This document shows positions 1 through 10,411 of a stretch of DNA of 64,000 bases, one piece after another (the stretch's first letter is position 1; every line of letters begins with the position of its first letter). The notes beneath the pieces were generated by a model. It was given only the letters and a program-made list of their open reading frames with translations, made no database searches and was not told the DNA's origin. Source of the stretch: Rotaria socialis. Its lineage: Eukaryota; Rotifera; Eurotatoria; Philodinida; Philodinidae. Where the stretch lies: contig CAJNYU010002210.1 of assembly GCA_905331475.1 (NCBI GenBank), positions 244,316 through 308,315 on the forward strand, given 5' to 3'. A program made the position numbers and the translations under genes.

Positions 1-112
1 TTTAATAAAGATAAATATTAAATATATTTAATTAGTTTGAAGCCAATTGCAGGCGAGCAAGGGAGTGTGTGAGGAGGGGGGGTGTGATATATAATATTGA
101 GATAGAAATTTA

Positions 113-263
113 CAGGTTTGCTTGGTTCTCCGACGTTTTCCGACGTTCGGCCGTAATGTCGGAAATCATCGGATCCATTCCCCTACAACTTCCTATCGGA
201 ATCCAATACCAAGGAATCCAACTCTCTCCGGCAGGATCTAACTCTTGGAATACTCAACCTGGG
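113..263. mobile_element. CCCAGG-family short element, copy 1 (left end damaged)
   Basis: The right end reads CAACCTGGG, as in the other copies. The left end reads CAGGTTTG and appears to have lost two leading C. TA flanks both sides (111-112 and 264-265), fitting the 2-bp duplication seen at the cleaner copies. The interior repeats degenerate GGAATCC/GGATCC words, for example around 165-240. No coding capacity is convincing; the open frame here is a by-product of the repeat words. Without the other copies this would not be recognisable. Confidence 0.4.
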
Positions 264-265
264 TA

Positions 266-1676
266 TTTCACAAGCATTTTCATAATGTTAGGATGTGAGA
301 TCAGCCTGATTGAAGTTCGCAACTGGTAAGGTTTCTGCAAACTGCAACCGAGTAGTAGCTATCGCTTCATACCTTCCTTGCCTTCAAGCGTTTGATCATT
401 CCTATTATGTCTTTTTTCTTTTCTCCTCTTCCTTTTTTTATGACTTGTGAGTACACAAATTTTAAAATAAACAAAATGAAAACAATCCCACTCTCCTTCA
501 AAATATACACTCCATGTTACCATTATATTTTCAAGAAATTATACTAGTGACGACTCACGACAAGACCATCTCTATTTGGACGTTTCGGTATCACAGTGAA
601 GTGGGAGTGAGGCTATGACTGGAATTTTGCATGCACGTAGCATAATTTAAGGAGCTTCATACTACATTCGCATCGGAATTCCCTACCAATACTACCACAA
701 TCAAAATAAATAGCACACCGGACCATTTTGTTGTAAAGGCATTTTCAAAGCTTTTGTAGTCTGCACGAAACCTTTTGTAATTCCATATTATATTGTTTCT
801 TTCAGTGTCCCCATAGCTTCAACAAAGTAATGGAGTAAACTTTAAAAACACTGTAGCAGCACTGACGTGAGAGAGGTATTCATATTGTAGAGTATCAACC
901 GTCAATCTCAGAATCATGCATATAGCCAAAATTAGACTCTCACTCATTGCCTCGAAGATTTGTGAAACTATTTGATCAGTGACAAAAACTGACGATCCGA
1001 CCAAATAATACTGCTGACTTTGAAACAGGTTAAATGAAATTTCATCAGAAAAATGATCGAGACTGGAAAAAATGGCTTGGATAGATGAGAGCAACCTCTC
1101 AAGATAAACAGGGTAACGATTTGGATGAAAATGTTATATATTTATATTGCATCTTACTTAAAAAAGGTTTCTTTAATAATTATTGTAACGATTTTAGATA
1201 GAAGAGATGTCTGTGTTGATGGTACTACACTTTATTTAACTCTTCAAATCATAAATCGCCCGATTACATATAAAACACACGGTTAAATACTCAACCATTT
1301 GAGATAACGAAGGAGAATGAGAGATAAAGACAAATATCAAGGACAGAAAGATAAAGGCAATATATGTGATGAGAAGAAATGGCACCATAAGGCCAAATAC
1401 CGTGCACAGGCCACACTCGAACGGAAGCGTTACACTCCCGCGTGGAATTTAGACGCTCTCCGCATTTATCGTTACAATTATGAAATGATCGATTATTTGT
1501 GATTATTGAAGAAAATATGTTTACATGAAATGAATGCTTGTAATTGCACGTAGATCGGAGGCTCTTGGTGGAAAAATCAAAACCATTCAGAATAATGCTC
1601 GTTTCTATACGGAAAAGCATCATAAAGAATATTTTCATCATGTAGCGTGTGAGATGAATTTTGCGTTTCTATCCTT
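266..1676. other. Gene-free interval
   Basis: No ORF here has recognisable domain content or a convincing exon structure. A 91-codon minus-strand frame (819-1094) looks hydrophobic but has no flanking splice-compatible exons. No repeat structure was recognised. Confidence 0.4.
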
Positions 1677-1947
1677 CCCAGGTCCAAGAAAACGGTGCGT
1701 AAATGGCCGTAAAAAACGTAAAAACGGTACAAAATGTTGAAAAACGACGCCGTTTTCCGTCAACTCGGAAAACGACGAATATACTGTTAAAAACGATGGC
1801 CGCTTTCTAGCGGAAAAAAACGGTCCTTAAAACGAGCTGACGGATTACGGCGAAATAAGGTGAAAATTAACACCTTATTATACCACTTTATTGCCGTTTC
1901 AGGTCTGTTAAGATGACCGTTCCGGCGGTCGGAATGATTGTCCTGGG
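1677..1947. mobile_element. CCCAGG-family short element, copy 2 (ACGG word type)
   Basis: The element starts CCCAGGTCCAAGAA and ends TCCTGGG, flanked on both sides by TT (1675-1676 and 1948-1949). The 271-bp interior is dominated by degenerate ACGG/CCGT and AAAACG words in both orientations. The same word type fills copy 5 at 62014-62303. No transposase frame is present, so it is non-autonomous. CCC/GGG ends, a 2-bp duplication and arrays of short subterminal words are compatible with CACTA/CMC-type elements, but that class assignment is inferred. Confidence 0.65.
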
Positions 1948-2491
1948 TTCTTGAATGAGCGTGCACTTGAGAAAAAAACTTCAAACAACAATGATTCATG
2001 CTGTAACATCAATTTTTCGTGTGGCATGGAAGAATTCGCTTTTTCTTGCATTTCTTTTCCGAAATAATTTCTCAGCTGGGTGACATTATATTGTTTGAAA
2101 TGAGCATTTATGTCAATGATAGCTTATTTTGTTCACTACTGGACCTTTTAATGGAGTGGCAAGTCTTTGAAATAGCAGTTCAATAGTTAAGAAAGACTCT
2201 ACAGAGAGGGTTGTAAGCTTTTTTCATCAAATTGACTTTTTAAAAACATTCTGACAGGTATCGTATGCAAATTGAATTATAAATGTGCTATTTTTATTCG
2301 TTTTATTATTGAAGGTACTGTTGTTTCTTTATTAATGTTTTAAGAAAAACGTTACTAAGCGACCTAAATATACGCTGTATTATATTAAAAAATAAGAAAA
2401 ATTTATTTGAGAGCATTATAATTATAAGTGGCAGTAAATAGATCTAGCTAAGGCACACATAAGTTTTTCGTAGTTAGATAAACTTAGAAAA

Positions 2492-2779
2492 TCAATTAGT
2501 CTTGCCCAGTAATGAAGCGATCATTGCAACGACAAGAATAATCATTGCCGATGGCTTAACCAAGGCAATACCATTGCATACTGCTATAATCGAGCTGGCA
2601 CTTCCACAACCCGAGACATAAGTAGACTGACAATAAGAAGTAGTACAGCTAGAGCAAGACACGCTAGAAGTTCCTCCAACACCCGAGGAACATGTACAAG
2701 CACAAGTACCACTACGAATTGGAACCACGAATATTCCAAGAAGAATGACTATTGTTAGCAATATTGGCAGCTGCTTCAT
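2492..2779 (-). CDS. Small secreted or membrane-anchored Cys/Ser-rich protein
   Basis: This 95-residue protein is not recognised by family. Residues 1-23 form a clear signal peptide (MKQLPILLTIVILLGIFVV core). The middle (about 25-68) is rich in Cys, Ser, Thr and Gly, including the run CACTC and two Ser-Ser-Cys steps. The C-terminus has a second hydrophobic stretch (about 76-91) followed by only a few polar residues, as in GPI-anchored or single-pass surface proteins. An AG lies directly before the ATG on the coding strand, which could be a cis- or trans-splice acceptor. It stands alone in a gene-poor region. It could be a surface peptide or a fast-evolving orphan; even cysteine pairing would suggest a disulfide-rich ectodomain. 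Confidence 0.55.
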   Translation of the reverse strand: MKQLPILLTIVILLGIFVVPIRSGTCACTCSSGVGGTSSVSCSSCTTSYCQSTYVSGCGSASSIIAVCNGIALVKPSAMIILVVAMIASLLGKTN

Positions 2780-2965
2780 CTAAACATTCGTTTGCTACTC
2801 CTTATTGGATCTTAAAAGTTTAACATCGCTTACTTCTTCAATTTCTGTATGTAGATAATATTATAAGCAATAATTTCGATATCTCAATCGTTTTCTTACA
2901 CCTTCTATACGCTTTTTCTTGGTCACAGTGAAAATTTACTCTACGTCTGCTATATTTATAGTCCA

Positions 2966-3020
2966 GGGTGTGGGTGTGGGTGTGTAGATTCGCGTATGTC
3001 CGCATTTCCTCACACCCACA
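2966..3020. repeat. Interstitial telomere-like TGTGGG fold-back
   Basis: The left arm has three tandem TGTGGG-type units (GGGTGTGGGTGTGGGTGTG). About 30 bp later the inverse CACACCCACA appears, giving a short fold-back. TGTGGG is the hexamer reported for bdelloid rotifer telomeres (established knowledge). Here it is internal, so it may be a healed break, a relic of telomere-targeted retroelement insertion, or part of a fold-back element. Confidence 0.55.
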
Positions 3021-3176
3021 ACAGCAAACCTTAACTGAGGAAATGTATCCCATATCGAATGCAAGAATAATTGCAGAGACATTATCACTCGACTTTGGTG
3101 TCCCTATTCGGATTCTGGACCAAACGTAAAATACGTATGCGAATACGCCATTAAAAAAACTGACTAACGATTCAGC

Positions 3177-3450
3177 TAATTTATAAATTTTATAATTTAT
3201 AATAACTAAATCTAGGTCTAGTACTAAATTATTAATTGAAGCGACCTCCTAGCCAAATTTTTTCATTCATGCGCTTACCAAGACTTGAGCACAAGATGTG
3301 CCCATAGTTCTTGACTATTGATCAAGAAAGTCAAGAATTGCATGCTCTTGCAAAAAGAAGTTCGACTAGGGCCTCTATTTTATAAATTTTGTGACGTATA
3401 AAAACTGAATCTTTGTTCTTATCCTGAATTATAAATGGGAGCGAAATTGA
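3177..3450. repeat. Direct AT-rich repeats flanking a TTCTTGACT hairpin
   Basis: Sequence around 3177-3245 (TTTATAAATTTTATAATTTA, then AGCGACC) is partly repeated in the same orientation around 3373-3450 (TTTATAAATTTTG, then GGGAGCGAAATTG). Between them an inverted pair, TTCTTGACT ... AGTCAAGAA, surrounds TATTGATCAAGAA near 3309-3341. No coding content. It may be a degraded element with its own internal word. Confidence 0.3.
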
Positions 3451-6400
3451 ATTTATAAATTTTATAAATTATATCCTAAATTATAAATGGGCTGCCAGTT
3501 TGACGATTTTTTCCTTTTGCTTTGGAATGATTTTCAAAAGATGGCGATTTTTTTAATTTTCGAATTGGAAATAGTTATTCAGATATCGATTTATATTCGA
3601 AGTCGAACTAGACATCTCATGCGTAACCACAAGGAATACAAACGGAACATGAGATAAAACTAACGAAAGCCGACCGATTTCAGCTGAAAAAATTTCGGAA
3701 GTTCCAATCTTCCCCAGATCGTGCGCAGATTTCCCGACAAAGTCACACCTCGTCATCCTCGATAATCGCACCATCAACAAAGTAAATTTCCAGCCAGCTT
3801 CTCTAATGCCAATAATCTCACGCACTGCTTCAAAATATCTGAAATGAGAGATATTGTATAAAAAAAGATCTGTAACGAGCTTTTTAGATATAATGTAATG
3901 AATGGGGCTTTCAAATATCTGAAATTGAAAGGGTAGACTGGGGAAGATATTTACGGATGCTTCTGAGTGAAACACAATAGAGGAGACTTAGAAAAAAACT
4001 CAAAGAAGTGGTTTGAACCCAGAACAGTCTTTAATGATCTTTCTAGATAAAAGCCGGTGACGGCGACTTTTAAATACTTCAAATGGAAGATATTGGCTTA
4101 GAAACTTTTTTCTAGACGTTTCGATTTCAAACGGTATGAAACAGTTGAATCCTCATTGTGGTCTATATTCTTAATTGTGAAGCGGGTTAAGGATTTTTAC
4201 TTTACTTTTAGTTATGAATTTGGAAAGATGTTTGTCTCGAGCAGTACGTCTAATAAAACTACTTTAATTTTTTTCAACGAAGAGTCTAATGTCCTATAAG
4301 TGAGATGTATATATGAGTGTAGCAGTCAGCACTCGACGAATACTAAATAGTCAGACGGTAGTTTAAAATGATACGGAAGAAAGCCGATTTTCGTTTATCT
4401 TGCTTATCTGTTATAGAATGCTTTTATAAGCTCTGAGCGAGACACACATAGGACGCTTTAATTATCGAGTCTTTTTTCATATTTATTTCCCTATGACTGA
4501 GTCTATTCTGAATGTGGGTGTGAAATGAATACAATTTTAGGTCAATTCGGGCGATTTGAACTTTTTTCAATCATTCTTGAAATATTTCGTAAGATCTTTC
4601 TTTGAAATAGATTTGAAAGATGTTTAAAATTCTCACATATAACTCACACATCAGGTGCGTAAAGTACTTTCAACTGTATTGACAATGATCTACCATAATG
4701 ATGATGGACTGGACACATAACTACTGCTAGTTGAACTTTTATTGTGATGTTAATTGATTTTCGATCAATATTACTACTAAAAGTGTTACGACTAGAATAA
4801 ACTAGCTATGTTGATGTGTGCTGTTCACTTTATAGGACCAATGACATCTATTTCTGAATAGTCCACGTTCTGTAATCTGATTAGCCAAGCTGTTTTTTGA
4901 TATTTTCTGTTAGCGAAAGGTAGAAATATCACAATATATAAAGAAATCATACAAAGTCTTGGAAAATGATACACAAATTTTACACAATTCTGAAAAGTCT
5001 TTCGAATACTGGTGAAAGCTCTTGAAAGTCTTCATTGTCACTGCAAAGACATCTGGAGAGCTTCGAATTTGTTATACCCTTAAGAAACTTCTTAAGTGAT
5101 AATTCACTTTCGGTAACATATATTGCTTGAATATATAGAAAAAAATATTTCAGTCAAGATACAGTAGGTCACATACATTGTGATTTTCCATAGCTCTTTA
5201 ATGTGCACCAACATCAGGTGTACGCAGGTGAGAATTGAAAAAGACCAAAAAAGATCTGTATTTCTGAATTCTTGTGCTGTGAAAAATTTCTAATGCTTTC
5301 CAATATTTTTCAATGTATATCGAAATCCTTAGAAAGTCGTGGAAATGTGTAAGATGTCACAAACCAGTCAGATTGGATATAGACGTCTGAATACTCTTTC
5401 GGAGTTCTAGATTTGGAATTATACGACAAAAGAGATTGTAGTTATCCTTATCGCTGTTATGGGAATGCCATCTGATATGCTTTGCTGAATCATAGGAAAC
5501 GACACAACAGTTTATCATTTATTGATATCTGCTGTCAGATCATCTTAGAAAGAAAGTGGAACTATATATGTTTGTTCTTCTCGAATTAAAATGAAATTCA
5601 TGTATCTGACAGACATTATGCATTGAGTAGAGTGAGGAGTAGAAAAGATCACGATTAATTTTAATGAATTACAAATCGATTACATTGTTAATACTGTTTT
5701 TTTTTGGAATTCGAAGTCTATTAAAGATTATACCACATCAGTCGTTCTTTTAATTGTAAAAGCTAGGTTAAAATCAATTTAAATCTCAAATTAACTAAAT
5801 GTCTATCTTAATAAGATCTGAATATCTTATCAATTCGTCCTATCTTAATTGACCACTCTTTCAATGGGTACTTTGTTCTCCTTTCAAAAGATAAAAATAT
5901 TAGACAAAAGTCCCACCAAATTCATTGAGTATTCGAGCAATATTCAAATGAAATTGTTCGCAGCATTTAAAGACTTCATTAAAAAATAATCGAACAACGC
6001 AAACTCTATCAATCGATAACTTTGATTACTTGAATCACGATGGAGTCTATTAATATAAAATTGATTACAAACGATTCAGATCAGCAAAGGTTGGTTACGA
6101 GCTGCAACATTAACACACAAAATAATTCATTACACTTGATGCTTATTCTAAAGTTTTTGCATAGGTTATTATTCAATTTGAGGATGTGGACGCACGAAAT
6201 TATTTCATTTTTAGATTTTTTACTTCTTATTATAGATTCCTTTTGAACAATAACTAATCAGAAGTATTTTTCTAATCTATTTCTATGCATGTTTTGTGCT
6301 TCTACGTATAGCTACATAAGATGATGACCTACCTCAAACTATTATCAACTGTTATCAATTTAGATCACAAATATCAAAGATATGAACAATTATTTCGATG

Positions 6401-6934
6401 TAAAAAATGCTGTCATTCGCTCTAGGTTTTATAAATTGCTGATAGCTATTGTTTAAAAATACTCAAATGCTACACACATAAAGTGAGAAAATAAAAATTT
6501 AATTTTAACTCCTATGTTAGCCATCTTAGTATCAGATAGAGTAAACACATAAGAAAATATGACCAATTAAACTGTGATCATCCTATTCATATTCCATGTC
6601 GATAATCCAATTTTAATGAGGTTCATGCCAAAAATAATTGGTAATACATTAGGTATGCAATATTAATCAAAACTAGGTAGGTTAACAATATATCGCAAAG
6701 ACTCTATGTGACAGAATCGACAATAAGATTCAGTTAAATTCATTCATCTATTGATTTCAATCTAAATATTTTGTTTACTAGACTTTCTATGATGCTTTTT
6801 GGAAAGTCAGTTTCCATCCAACTCTACGCAGAAATTCTACAGATTCATACTTCAAATAAGAAATATGTACTTATCCTTGAAATTCATAAATTTTTCTCAA
6901 TTAGAAAAAGGAAACATCGAATAGTTCTTATTCG

Positions 6935-7286
6935 CCGGATCCGGTTGTTGGAATGGCGCAATCCGAACTCCATACCCGGTTTAAAAACGGCCAGATCCTA
7001 GCTACGTATCTAGATCGGAAACTATTCATATTCCTTCGTTTCCGATCGTCAAAAGGAAACGATCGGAAACGTACTCCGGAATCCTGCTGTAAATGGAAAC
7101 TATCGGAAACGTAGTGCGGAATCCTGTTGTAAACGGAAGCAGTATCCGCTTATCGGTTCCGGAACCAGGAGTTAGCGGGAAATACCCTGGAAACGGAGGC
7201 CGGAAAACTTTTCGGAATACTACTTCCGGAATTCGATGGAAAATCATCGGATCAGACAGTTTCCCACCGTACGTATTTGACCTGGG
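6935..7286. mobile_element. CCCAGG-family short element, copy 3 (GGAATCC/GGAAACG word type)
   Basis: The right end reads TTTGACCTGGG, matching the family. The proposed left end is CCGGATCCGG at 6935, chosen because CG then flanks both sides (6933-6934 and 7287-7288). The interior repeats GATCGGAAACG, GGAATCC and CCGGAATAC-like words many times, for example 7040-7130 and 7200-7240. ORFs on both strands arise because the words are near-palindromic. The left boundary is less certain than the right. Confidence 0.5.
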
Positions 7287-7288
7287 CG

Positions 7289-10200
7289 ACTGCATTCAAA
7301 AACAAAACTGTAGGTGAACACTTTTCACATTTTTAAACTTTTGGAATAAGTTGCTTTTCAGAAGAATAGAAGTCATTTGAATTTAAAGAATATGCATATC
7401 CATTAATTAAATTGTCAAAAACTATCTTAAGGGTGTAAGTTTGCGCGTTGATGTTGATCTACTGTTTTAGCAAGCAAGCGTTATCTAATCAAACCGCAGA
7501 CATTTTTTGAAATTTCCTTTACGATCTCCTTTGTTTAACGGAGATCCATTGTTTGCGAAAAAGACTCAGCTCGTGTTAAATTTCTTTTTTTTTCTCAAAA
7601 GAAAAGAAAACATTTACTCTTGTGTTCTATCAGACCGCTTTTCATCCAATGTTCTATGTAAATAAATAACATGCAATTATATGATTCAATAAAGAAAACT
7701 TATTGTGTTTTAGAATTTCAAATAACATCAGTTTTTTTGTCGGAAATATTTTCTTCGGTGAAAGTCGAAAGAAAGATGGAATTCATACGATATATGATGT
7801 TGTTAAAAGAAGATTTTCTAAGATATAGGTTTCTTCATAATTACCTGTGAGTTGTAGTCGAACAAAGACTTGGCTTCTGCTAATACTACTTCAGGATTAG
7901 TTCCAACACATATTTTTTGTTGAAAGAATCAAATGCATCCAGTTGAGGAAGTTTTTAATTACCAAAACAAAAATGTAAATTAGAGTGGGTGTCACACTGC
8001 TTCTATTTATCTGACTTACAATAGAAATTTGATATCGTTTGGCTGGAAAATAATCGTTTATATAACTATTTCTACTGAATCTTCAAAAGAAAATTAAAAT
8101 TTTATCATAAAGCAAACATGATAGATACTTGGACTATAGTTTAAAGTCATAATCGAATTCATGATGAATACATTCGAAAATAATAGAATTACATGTTGCA
8201 CAGTAAAAAATATCTGTAATTGTAATAGAACATATGCAATTGTCTATAGATTATTTGGAACAAGAATGTGGACAGTTCAAGAAAATGTCTATGCTACATG
8301 CATACATCCTAACACACATCTACCTCTGTACTCATCATATATCATCACATGGAAGCTGCTTAGATACTATTACTTGAGTTCAATTGAAAGAAGAAAAGTT
8401 CCCGTAACTACCGTAATACCATAACACAAGCTCAACAGCTAGCATCGATTTCATACTTTCGATTGATTTAATTAGATCGTACGAATATGATTCTCACCAT
8501 TTATCGCTTCATCCCATTTTCATTTTACAGTCACCTCCATAATTCTTACTACATTTATAGCATGTCCAATAGATTGTATTTTTATTTGTCAGCGTTCTGT
8601 TCGAGGTTACTCATATTGGGAACAGTTTTTTTAACAACTTTGAGTCAGAACAACAACAAAATCACCTGAGTATGTTCTATTCTCTGGGTTTTTTGTAGTC
8701 ACTAATTTTCTTCTCTCGCTCTGTCTTTATAAATACCTTCTGAAACCGATAGTTTTATTTTACACAAAATCAAGGCAAACTTAATTAAAATTCAATCATA
8801 AAGTACCAGTAAGTGCTATTCATCTAGTTTAGAGATTGGTTTTTAATACTAAATTTATCAAACACCAGTAGATTGCTAAAAAGTTCAATAAATTAAGTAC
8901 TGATTTCCTTTCCCTTTGTTTTTTTATTGATAAATAAGAGTTTTACTTTACCTTTTTCTTCGAAATAATTATAAATAGAATCTTTATGTTTATACAACAG
9001 AATCAGCAACATCACTTCCATATGTGATGCTAATGAAAAATGACGCTGATGCATGCAGCAAAAACTTTTCTACACGCTATATTTCTGCCTGTAGGATCTT
9101 ATTTTTGTGGTTTCCTTAATAATAGTAAATAAAGTAACACACTTAAAGATAAAAGGAAAAAAGGGAATATTTTTTAAATCAGAACAATTAACGAAAAATT
9201 GAATATACCTGCTCAATTAAATTTGGGAAAAATATATGAGAAACTACTGTATAATAGATGATTTCGGGAAAAATCATATATTACTGAAACTGATCATAAA
9301 AGATAAGAAAAATCAGCATGTATCCACTAGAAAAAGATAGGAAATCGATGGAATGTAGAAGCAATATACCTTCTAGGAGATTGAATACGGCGCATTTGCA
9401 ATCACAGATAGTTAGATATGGACTATTGGCAAGTAGTAAATAGTCATAAGCCAGGCTCATAATTTACAACCGTAGTTCGTCATATGTACATCGCAATTTT
9501 CTATGTAACGAAAACCAAAGGTTTATCTGAGGGAATCCCCACCATCAGATTGTCACTATTTTCATGTAGTCTTTCTGAAAAAGTATATTTAGCTACTATC
9601 CCATGATAGTTATACAGCAAGACAGTATATCTAGATGTCGATCTAAGAAACCTTTATGATACGGCATAAATACGGCGGTTTATATAACCGTATGCTTCCA
9701 CTGGAAATGGTAGGAACATTTAAGATCTTTCTTCGGATGACGTGTGGTTGTATACCTCTGGGGATAACAGAAAGCCTGTCGGAATTTCTCGAGTTCCTGA
9801 CTCTGATTTTATCTTCTGTTGATCGATAATGTTTTACTGACTTGAAAAAAATGTCCTTCCCTGGTGGCACTACTAAAATTCAGATAGAAAAAGTTTACAA
9901 GACCCTGCATTTAAAGCTGCAAGCATACTTTACGGTAAAGATATTGCCGACTTTAAAGCTTGTTATTTCAGGGTTCAGAATTTCAATGTCGTTTTTCTGC
10001 ATCAGTGCTATAGTATAAATTATTCTATCCGATGAAAAAAGAGAAAGTTTTTGTTTTGATTGATCGTAAAAGCTTCTTACAAGTCTAATTTCTTCAGAAT
10101 TTATTAAAATCCTACGAAAGATGTCATTGTAAATAGGAATGAGATTTCTTTCTAAAATCAAATGTGCATACGATTTCTGTACCCTATTATTGTTGTTGAC

Positions 10201-10411
10201 ATAACATGCTTTTAGTTATTGTCGAATAGCAAACTAAGTAATCTACTTCAAATAACAGTTTACAGTAAAAAATGACTTACATATACCATCCAAGAATAGC
10301 TTTTCTTTTTTTCCTTGGATCATTCTATTGATCTGAATAAAAAAATCATCCCGTCAGTCAATAACACCGAACAGAGCTTTATGATATTTTTTTGAAATGA
10401 TTTTAGTTTCA
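7289..10411. other. Gene-poor interval upstream of the helicase
   Basis: No confident gene. Two neighbouring minus-strand frames, 9895-10161 and 9643-9870, have reasonably coding-like composition and could be exons of one uncharacterised gene divergent from the helicase, but no splice joining them kept frame convincingly. A TGGGTGTCACAC word near 7986 resembles the telomere-like repeats elsewhere. The stretch 7700-9600 is AT-rich with no recognised feature. Confidence 0.3.

Larger units (their letters stand above)
2780..6934. other. Gene-poor interval with short repeats
   Basis: No confident gene. It contains a telomere-like TGTGGG fold-back (2966-3020), a pair of direct AT-rich repeats flanking a hairpin (3177-3450), another TGTGGG word near 4513, and diffuse repetition of GAAAGTCTT-like words around 4960-5350. 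The 140-codon minus-strand frame at 3553-3975 overlaps reiterated AAATATCTGAAAT-type sequence and has no recognised domain. Confidence 0.4.

Noticed and set aside
819..1094. 91-codon minus-strand hydrophobic ORF
   Set aside because: Hydrophobicity suggested a receptor fragment, but no conserved motif or splice partner was found.
3553..3975. 140-codon minus-strand ORF
   Set aside because: Overlaps reiterated AAATATCTGAAAT sequence, lacks domains, and has no neighbouring exon.
7026..7317. Overlapping ORFs on both strands (about 89 and 74 codons)
   Set aside because: Near-palindromic words in the element produce open frames on both strands.
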